Assembly (NCBI GenBank): GCA_937859895.1
Contig: CALMAV010000091.1
Coordinates: forward strand, 11,272-16,531
Direction of reading: 5' to 3'
DNA: 5,260 bases
DNA from: an uncultured Bryobacterales bacterium
GTDB taxonomy: Bacteria > Acidobacteriota > Terriglobia > Bryobacterales > Bryobacteraceae
Shown piece after piece: positions 1 to 3,614 of this stretch. A model generated the notes under the pieces. That model was not told where the DNA came from and made no database searches. It saw only the letters and a list, made by a program, of their open reading frames with translations. A program made the translations under genes and the position numbers. The first letter of the stretch is position 1. Every line of letters begins with the position of its first letter.

Positions 1-180
1 GGCGCACCGCTAGGCGGCTTAAAGGTTACAACAAAGAACGGATGGTTTGCCGCACGGCCGTCAGGGACGGAGAACGTCTATAAAATTTATGCAGAAAGCT
101 TTCTGGGTAAAGAGCATTTGCAGCGTTTGCAAAAGGAAGCCCAGGATTTAATCTCGAAGGTCTTTGCTAGCCAATCGTAA
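1..180 (+). CDS. pgm: Phosphoglucomutase, C-terminal fragment (5' end outside window)
   Basis: Frame 1 is open from the first base to a TAA at 178-180 and gives 59 residues. They match the C-terminal domain of alpha-D-glucose phosphomutase, the cytoplasmic enzyme that interconverts glucose 1-phosphate and glucose 6-phosphate and links glycolysis to glycogen, trehalose and cell-envelope sugar synthesis. The visible signature is NGWFAARPSGTE followed by VYKIYAESF. The RPSGTE loop (bases 55-72) is the phosphate-binding loop of domain 4 in the alpha-D-phosphohexomutase superfamily. The segment GGLKVTTKNGWFAARPSGTE resembles bacterial Pgm of about 546 residues more than the phosphomannomutase/GlmM branch, so roughly the last tenth of the enzyme is present. 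The active-site serine and metal-binding loops lie outside the window. The last 14 bases overlap the 3' end of the minus-strand toxin remnant. No terminator hairpin is visible after the stop. Confidence 0.93.
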   Translation, partial: GAPLGGLKVTTKNGWFAARPSGTENVYKIYAESFLGKEHLQRLQKEAQDLISKVFASQS

Positions 181-488
181 TCACTTCACCTGCCTTGATT
201 GTCTCCAATGCAAGTACCAGATCCGGCATAAGCGGGAGAAGGTCAGAGAGGCGATTTGTCTTTGCCCGAAGCATCATAATTGAGATTGGGCCACTTCTAA
301 GATTCTGCTGTTCGTGTATGTGCTGGTCAACAGTAATAAGGACTTCAAAGCCGGCTTCCTTCAGCTGCACTGAGTAAGCGGCCATTCTTAAGGCCCGCTA
401 AGCCAGCATACTTCGTTGTTACCACCTGATGTTTTTGGAAGTGATCACGAAGTCTCCAATCGACACACTCGTCGAGCAGAATTCGCAT
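167..488 (-). pseudogene. DUF5615 PIN-like toxin, frameshifted
   Basis: Two minus-strand frames together encode one DUF5615 (PIN-like) protein. The first half runs from ATG at 488-486 (MRILLDECVDWRLRDHF) to NGRLLSAAE. The second half continues one frame over with EAGFEVLITVDQHIHEQQ and ends GEVITIG at the TAG (169-167). The join is at about 358-360, where the coding strand reads GCT GAA G GAA GCC. Deleting one G restores a continuous 106-residue protein, and 321 bases divides exactly by three. In the repaired protein the family's acidic positions survive (D6/E7 in LLDECV, D54 in LITVDQ), along with the LRAKTNRLSDLLPL segment. In known modules of this type the protein is the putative RNase partner of a DUF433 antitoxin, and that antitoxin remnant lies directly upstream, its TGA overlapping this ATG (TGATG). 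Its own start has no well-placed ribosome site, so translational coupling is likely. As written it would stop after about 47 residues. A sequencing error or programmed frameshift cannot be excluded. Confidence 0.85.
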
Positions 489-694
489 CAGCATGGTGCA
501 AGCAGGAGTGTTTTTGCCTCCTCTAATACTTGGCAAGCTGCTTTTCGTGAAACAGTAGGAAAGCCTTCCAGAAAATCTTCTAAGCTGGCGCCGCCTTCGA
601 GATATTCAAAGAGAGTCTGAACTGGAACACGAGTCCCGCGGAATACTGGAACACCGTGCATAGTCTCGGGATCGACCGTTATGAAATCGCTTAT
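488..694 (-). pseudogene. DUF433 antitoxin, start codon apparently lost (ATA)
   Basis: The minus-strand frame ending at the TGA (490-488) encodes a DUF433 protein. The conserved core ITVDPETMHGVPVFRGTRV continues into PVQTLFEYLEGG, then LEDFLEGFPTVSR and a final helix. DUF433 proteins are small winged-helix-like antitoxins, usually paired with a DUF5615 PIN-like toxin as here. The natural start would be at 694-692, giving 68 residues beginning (M)SDFITVDPE. That position reads ATA, although a full GAGGAGG ribosome site sits six bases upstream. No ATG, GTG or TTG occurs in this frame in the 41 codons between the vapC stop and the ATA. The first in-frame ATG is codon 12 (661-659), inside the conserved core, with no ribosome site of its own. 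I infer a G-to-A change of an ancestral ATG. The body is undamaged, so the loss looks recent. Weak initiation at ATA, or a sequencing error, remains possible. Confidence 0.82.
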
Positions 695-700
695 CTCTTG

Positions 701-707
701 CCTCCTC
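701..707 (-). promoter_or_regulatory. Shine-Dalgarno of the DUF433 antitoxin
   Basis: The minus strand reads GAGGAGG here, then six bases (CAAGAG), then ATA AGC GAT TTC. This near-perfect anti-16S match at ideal spacing fixes the ancestral start of the antitoxin at 694. It also makes the ATA in the start position conspicuous. Confidence 0.7.
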
Positions 708-817
708 TGTCCAAAATACTCTCGTCGGCTAATTACTCGTGAAGGCAGTATTGGACAGGCGCGACAACTTGGAAGAACCCGCCGCTGACTGCCACTGCAC
801 TGGGCTGGCGCGATTCG

Positions 818-1234
818 CTAAAAAGCTGTCGCCCAGTTCTCAACACCTGGAAGGCTCTCGACTTGCCTGAACGCTCTGTCGTTGGTGACCAATATCGCGC
901 CGATTGTAATGGCATGAGCCGCAATCTGCATATCAAGTGGTCCGAGAGATTTGCCGAGCTGTTCTTGCCTAGCCCGGAGAATGCCGTAAGCGGCTGCCTC
1001 CTCCCTGCCCCACGCCAAAACCTTGATACGGGCTAGGAACCATTCTAAGGATTTCCGCTTAGCCTCGCCGTCCCCTGATTTTGCGACTCCATATAGGAGC
1101 TCTGCTTCAGTCACTACGGATACACAAGCAACGTCCCCGGGGGAGAGCGCGGCGAGCCTATTGCGAGCTGCAACAGACTTCGCTTTAAGAATATAGATAA
1201 TTGTATTCGTATCCAACAGGTACAGATGACTCAA
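818..1234 (-). CDS. vapC: VapC-type PIN-domain toxin ribonuclease
   Basis: This encodes a 138-residue PIN-domain protein of the usual VapC length. VapC toxins are Mg2+-dependent endoribonucleases that cleave tRNA or rRNA and are held inactive by VapB. The acidic active-site set is visible: D8 in YLLDTN, E43 (with E45) in VVTEAELLYG, D101 in LGPLDMQIAAHA and D119 in VTNDRAF. All are in canonical order, so the toxin looks catalytically intact. The start is TTG at 1234-1232. A stop lies two codons upstream in the same frame, and an AGGGA ribosome site sits six bases before the TTG. The TTG overlaps the vapB TGA as TTGA, which points to translational coupling with vapB made first. The gene ends ENWATAF at a TAG (820-818). 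The DUF433/DUF5615 remnant follows 123 bases downstream on the same strand. Confidence 0.95.
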   Translation of the reverse strand: MSHLYLLDTNTIIYILKAKSVAARNRLAALSPGDVACVSVVTEAELLYGVAKSGDGEAKRKSLEWFLARIKVLAWGREEAAAYGILRARQEQLGKSLGPLDMQIAAHAITIGAILVTNDRAFRQVESLPGVENWATAF

Positions 1235-1479
1235 AGCTCATCCCTGACCTCTGCAAGACCTTGGGCCCGGTTAGCTAGGAAATCGTCCGAAAAGCCTGCT
1301 TCATCGAGTGCTGCATAGACATCCTCCCATGTGGCTGGCGCCTGTGACAAAATCAGATCTCCGTTTTGTGGGTCGCGGCGCATATACACTTCATCTGTCG
1401 TAAACCGGAATTCGGCAGGAATGCGAACGGCCTGGCTTCGTCCGCTCATAAAGACCCGGGCTTTGGATAACTGTGGCAT
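1231..1479 (-). CDS. vapB: VapB-type AbrB/MazE-fold antitoxin
   Basis: This encodes an 82-residue antitoxin. Residues about 5-47 form a SpoVT/AbrB-type swapped-hairpin DNA-binding domain, with the diagnostic VapB string MSGRSQAVRIPAEFRF (residues 11-26) followed by the DEVYMRRD and GDLILS strands. The acidic, helical C-terminal part (about 51-82, including FLANRAQGLAEVRDEL) is the expected toxin-binding tail; in this family an Arg of the tail enters the VapC active site. The start is ATG at 1479-1477, with AGGA seven bases upstream. That ribosome site lies inside the right arm of the large upstream palindrome. The stop overlaps the vapC start (TTGA), the standard antitoxin-first layout. Autorepression of the vapBC operon by VapB or the VapBC complex is expected from the family and is supported by the palindrome. 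Confidence 0.95.
   Translation of the reverse strand: MPQLSKARVFMSGRSQAVRIPAEFRFTTDEVYMRRDPQNGDLILSQAPATWEDVYAALDEAGFSDDFLANRAQGLAEVRDEL
1241..1245 (-). promoter_or_regulatory. Shine-Dalgarno deciding the vapC TTG start
   Basis: The minus strand reads AGGGA, then TGAGCT, then TTG. The site lies inside the end of vapB and is six bases from the TTG. It supports TTG at 1234 as the true start, because no ATG or GTG is available in frame between the upstream stop and the first conserved PIN residues. Confidence 0.6.
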
Positions 1480-1484
1480 TTTGC

Positions 1485-1518
1485 TGTCCTGAGATATAGC
1501 ATGCTATATCTCAGGACA
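1485..1518. promoter_or_regulatory. Perfect 34-bp palindrome, putative VapB/VapBC operator
   Basis: Bases 1485-1501 read TGTCCTGAGATATAGCA, and 1502-1518 are the exact reverse complement, with no spacer and no mismatch. The next outer pair (C1484/A1519) does not match, so the repeat ends there. The left edge is five bases from the vapB ATG on the minus strand. The central GATATAGCATGCTATATC element resembles the AT-rich inverted repeats bound by VapB antitoxins in front of their own operons. The vapB ribosome site lies within the arm, and TATA-like sequence for a -10 box lies within the core. A bound repressor could therefore block both promoter and ribosome site, and a transcript crossing it would fold into a long hairpin. 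Which of these happens is not shown by the sequence. Confidence 0.85.
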
Positions 1519-1671
1519 AAAGACAACATTGTAACGCCCGATAGCGATTTTCCCCAGCAGATTCACCCCAGTGGAGCTTTGCGAGAAGGCGCAGATATGC
1601 GGAAGTCGCAAGGAGACCCTCCTCATCGTGACAACGCGAACGGTTAATTATCCATTGCTACACTTCGAATC

Positions 1672-3447
1672 GTGAAGAGCAGTAAGTTGACGCGGCGTGA
1701 GGTGCTGGCCGTTTCCTTAGCAGCATCCGTTATGCCCATAAATCTGGGGTACGGCCAGGGCGTTTCGGGGCGGGCCGTGAAAGCGCAGCCCAGAGGCAAG
1801 CCATCCGGCATTCCCTTCAACGCCGGCTTCACTGATATAGCTTCACAGGCCGGTCTTCGCGAGCCGCTCATATATGGTGGCGCTGAAAAGAAGACCTACA
1901 TTCTCGAGACTGTGGGCTGCGGCTGCGCTTTCATTGACTACGACAACGACGGCTGGCTCGATATTTTCACATTAAGCGGGCAGTTACTGGAAAATACTCC
2001 CCAGACCGCGACAAACCGTCTATACCACAACAATCGCGACGGCACTTTTACCGACATCACCGACAAAGCCGGCCTGCGACGAACCGGTTGGGCATCGGCC
2101 GTTACCGTTGCTGACTTCAATAATGACGGGCATGACGACTTATTCGTCACTTACTACGGCCAGAACGTGCTTTACCGCAATAATGGCGACGGCACTTTTA
2201 CCGACATCACAGAGAAAGCGGGACTGATTCATCCGGCTAAGCGATGGGGGTCCGGCTGCTGCTTTGTTGATTATGATCGCGATGGCAAGCTAGACCTCTT
2301 CGTTGCCAACTACCTGGATTTCAACCCGGACAAAGTACCTAAGCCAGGCGAAAGCACCTTTTGTAATTGGAAAGGTGTGCCGGTCAACTGCGGGCCGCGG
2401 GGTTTGCCGCCTGGTTACGTAACGCTTTATCACAACAATGGTGATGGCACATTCACTGACGTCAGTGAGAAATCCGGTCTCCCAAAAGTAAAAGGCAGTT
2501 ACTGCATGACCACGGTAGCTGCGGATTTCGACAACGACGGCTGGCCCGATATTTATGTCGCTTGCGATTCGACGCCTAGCTTTTTATTGAAGAACAATCA
2601 TGACGGCACCTTCACAGATGTAGGACTAGAGAGCGGCGTCGCTTTGAATGAGGATGGCATGGAACAAGCAGGAATGGGCCTCGGCATTGGCGACGTCTAC
2701 CTGCGTGGCAACCTCGACATTCTGAAAACGCACTTTGCCGACGACACGGCTATCCTGTATCGCAACGACGGGAAGGGCAGCTTCGAAGACGTGACGAACT
2801 CGGCAGGATTGGGCGTCGAAACGCGGTTCATTGGCTGGGGCGCTGGCATCTTCGATCTCGATAACGACGGTTATCCAGACCTATTCTGGGTCACTGGCAG
2901 TGTGTACCCGGAGATTGAAAGGGCGCTTCCCAACTATCCTTTCAAGAGTCCTCGCATCGTTTTCCGCAACCTCCGCAATGGAAAGTTCGAAGAGTTGCTG
3001 GGCGAAGCCGGTACTGGCGTTTCGGCTGAACATGCCAGCCGCGGCTGCGCATTTGGTGACTTTGACAACGACGGCGATATGGATTTGCTCATCATGAACA
3101 TGAACGAGCCGCCCTCGCTGCTGCGGAATGACTTGTCCGGAAAGAACCACTGGATTAAAGTAAAGCTCGTTGGAACCACATCCAACCGCAGTGCAATTGG
3201 TTCCCGCGTCACGGCTCGCTATGGCGACAAGGAGCAGATCCAGGAAGTTCTTAGCCAGGCCAGCTTCTATTCGGCAAACGATCAGCGACTACACTTCGGG
3301 CTCGGCCCTGTCGATAAGGTTGATTTTGAGATCCGCTGGCCCAGTGGTAAATCAGAGAAGTTGGCCGCAGTAGACGCCGATCGTCTGCTGATCATTAAAG
3401 AAGGAGCGGGCATCGTTTCCGCGCAAGCTTTTGGCCGTAAGACCTAA
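1672..3447 (+). CDS. Tat-exported FG-GAP/VCBS repeat protein with ASPIC/UnbV domain (CRTAC1-like)
   Basis: This encodes 591 residues. The N-terminus MKSSKLTRREVLAVSLAAS carries a twin-arginine motif (T-R-R-E-V-L) and a short hydrophobic stretch, so folded export to the periplasm or cell surface by Tat is likely. Seven repeats follow with Ca2+-binding DxDxDG-type loops at about residues 89, 148, 200, 285, 341, 395 and 463 (e.g. DYDNDGWLD, DFNNDGHDD, DFDNDGDMD). They alternate with LYxNNxDGTFTDIT strands and suggest a seven-bladed beta-propeller. The loop at 341 (DVYLRGNLD) has lost most Ca2+ ligands. Residues 230-247 (FCNWKGVPVNCGPRGLPP) are a Cys-containing insert typical of bacterial CRTAC1-like proteins. 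Residues about 492-575 form the ASPIC/UnbV domain (AIGSRVTARYG, QASFYSANDQRLHFGLG, IRWPSGK). The precise function is unknown; binding or adhesion is usually assumed. The start is GTG at 1672. It has no good ribosome site, but a TAA at 1645-1647 and the signal peptide leave no better choice. Confidence 0.92.
   Translation: MKSSKLTRREVLAVSLAASVMPINLGYGQGVSGRAVKAQPRGKPSGIPFNAGFTDIASQAGLREPLIYGGAEKKTYILETVGCGCAFIDYDNDGWLDIFTLSGQLLENTPQTATNRLYHNNRDGTFTDITDKAGLRRTGWASAVTVADFNNDGHDDLFVTYYGQNVLYRNNGDGTFTDITEKAGLIHPAKRWGSGCCFVDYDRDGKLDLFVANYLDFNPDKVPKPGESTFCNWKGVPVNCGPRGLPPGYVTLYHNNGDGTFTDVSEKSGLPKVKGSYCMTTVAADFDNDGWPDIYVACDSTPSFLLKNNHDGTFTDVGLESGVALNEDGMEQAGMGLGIGDVYLRGNLDILKTHFADDTAILYRNDGKGSFEDVTNSAGLGVETRFIGWGAGIFDLDNDGYPDLFWVTGSVYPEIERALPNYPFKSPRIVFRNLRNGKFEELLGEAGTGVSAEHASRGCAFGDFDNDGDMDLLIMNMNEPPSLLRNDLSGKNHWIKVKLVGTTSNRSAIGSRVTARYGDKEQIQEVLSQASFYSANDQRLHFGLGPVDKVDFEIRWPSGKSEKLAAVDADRLLIIKEGAGIVSAQAFGRKT
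2036..2060 (+). repeat. 25-bp exact direct repeat, copy 1 (within VCBS gene)
   Basis: The 25 bases here recur exactly at 2186-2210, 150 bp (50 codons) downstream. They encode the DGTFTDIT strand shared by the first two propeller repeats. Nucleotide identity, including at synonymous sites, suggests recent duplication or gene conversion between blades. The third copy of the motif (around 2442-2465) is already divergent. Confidence 0.75.
2186..2210 (+). repeat. 25-bp exact direct repeat, copy 2 (within VCBS gene)
   Basis: This is the second copy of the repeat at 2036-2060, in the same reading frame. It encodes the equivalent DGTFTDIT strand of the next blade. The match ends at 2061 versus 2211, where the first copy has C and this one has A. 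Confidence 0.75.
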
Positions 3448-3469
3448 CCCGGGTACTAGTCCTTTCCTA

Positions 3470-3498
3470 TTGATTGTGGCAGGTTCATAAGCTACCAT
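3470..3498 (+). promoter_or_regulatory. Possible sigma-70-type promoter for the Oar-like gene
   Basis: TTGATT at 3470-3475 is followed, after 17 bases, by TACCAT at 3493-3498. Each matches four of six consensus positions, including the first four of the -35 box and the first two and last two of the -10 box. It lies in the spacer between the VCBS gene and the outer-membrane gene and would leave a leader of about 110 bases. This is a weak prediction; read-through from the upstream gene is equally possible because no terminator is visible. Confidence 0.25.
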
Positions 3499-3533
3499 TC
3501 GTCTAAGCAGGCTTTGGGGTAAGTGGTGTTCCC

Positions 3534-3571
3534 CTCTCGCGTTCGCGCCAGGTGTGCACGAACGTTTAGAG
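3534..3571 (+). other. Stem-loop in the leader of the Oar-like gene
   Basis: CGTTCG (3540-3545) pairs with CGAACG (3559-3564) around a 13-base loop. The stem is extended by CTCT (3534-3537) pairing with AGAG (3568-3571) across a small internal loop. No T-tract follows, so it does not look like an intrinsic terminator. It sits 43 bases before the ATG and could be a leader-structure element or chance. Confidence 0.3.
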
Positions 3572-3614
3572 ACATAAGGGAGCCTACCCCGCCTATTCGG
3601 GAGATAACTGGTTC

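Noticed and set aside
167..385. A 72-codon minus-strand frame starting at ATG 385 as a separate small gene
   Set aside because: Its first residues are an out-of-frame reading of the toxin coding sequence; the real homology begins after the frameshift at EAGFEVLITVD. It is the second half of the broken toxin, not an independent gene.
345..536. A 63-codon minus-strand reading frame starting at ATG 536
   Set aside because: Its downstream part is the first half of the DUF5615 toxin, but the upstream start would read through the DUF433 C-terminus in another frame. The toxin start at 488, overlapping the antitoxin stop, matches the family N-terminus MRILLDECV.
429..620. Plus-strand frame opposite the DUF433/DUF5615 pair
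   Set aside because: It is the antisense of two recognisable coding regions, with no domain resemblance of its own.
514..707. The string AGAGGAGGCAA occurs twice on the minus strand, before the antitoxin and inside its 3' end
   Set aside because: The upstream copy is a ribosome site at correct spacing. The second is 22 bases from the nearest toxin ATG and encodes LEEAK of the antitoxin helix, so the similarity is probably coincidental.
1519..1671. Promoter for the VCBS gene (GTGACA at 1628-1633 with TATCCA or TAATTA-like sequences downstream)
   Set aside because: Spacing or matches are poor in every pairing tried, so no promoter call is made. The 153-base spacer shows no other feature.
1644..1871. 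75-codon minus-strand frame opposite the start of the VCBS gene
   Set aside because: It lies antisense to the Tat signal and first propeller region, has no recognisable features, and is best explained as a shadow frame.
2831..3373. Several frames of 67-92 codons on both strands within the VCBS gene
   Set aside because: All lie within the 591-residue protein, whose repeat and UnbV motifs prove the true frame.
3448..3571. Intrinsic terminator between the VCBS gene and the Oar-like gene
   Set aside because: The only stem-loop of note (3534-3571) has no following T-run, and nothing GC-rich with a T-tract follows the VCBS stop codon.
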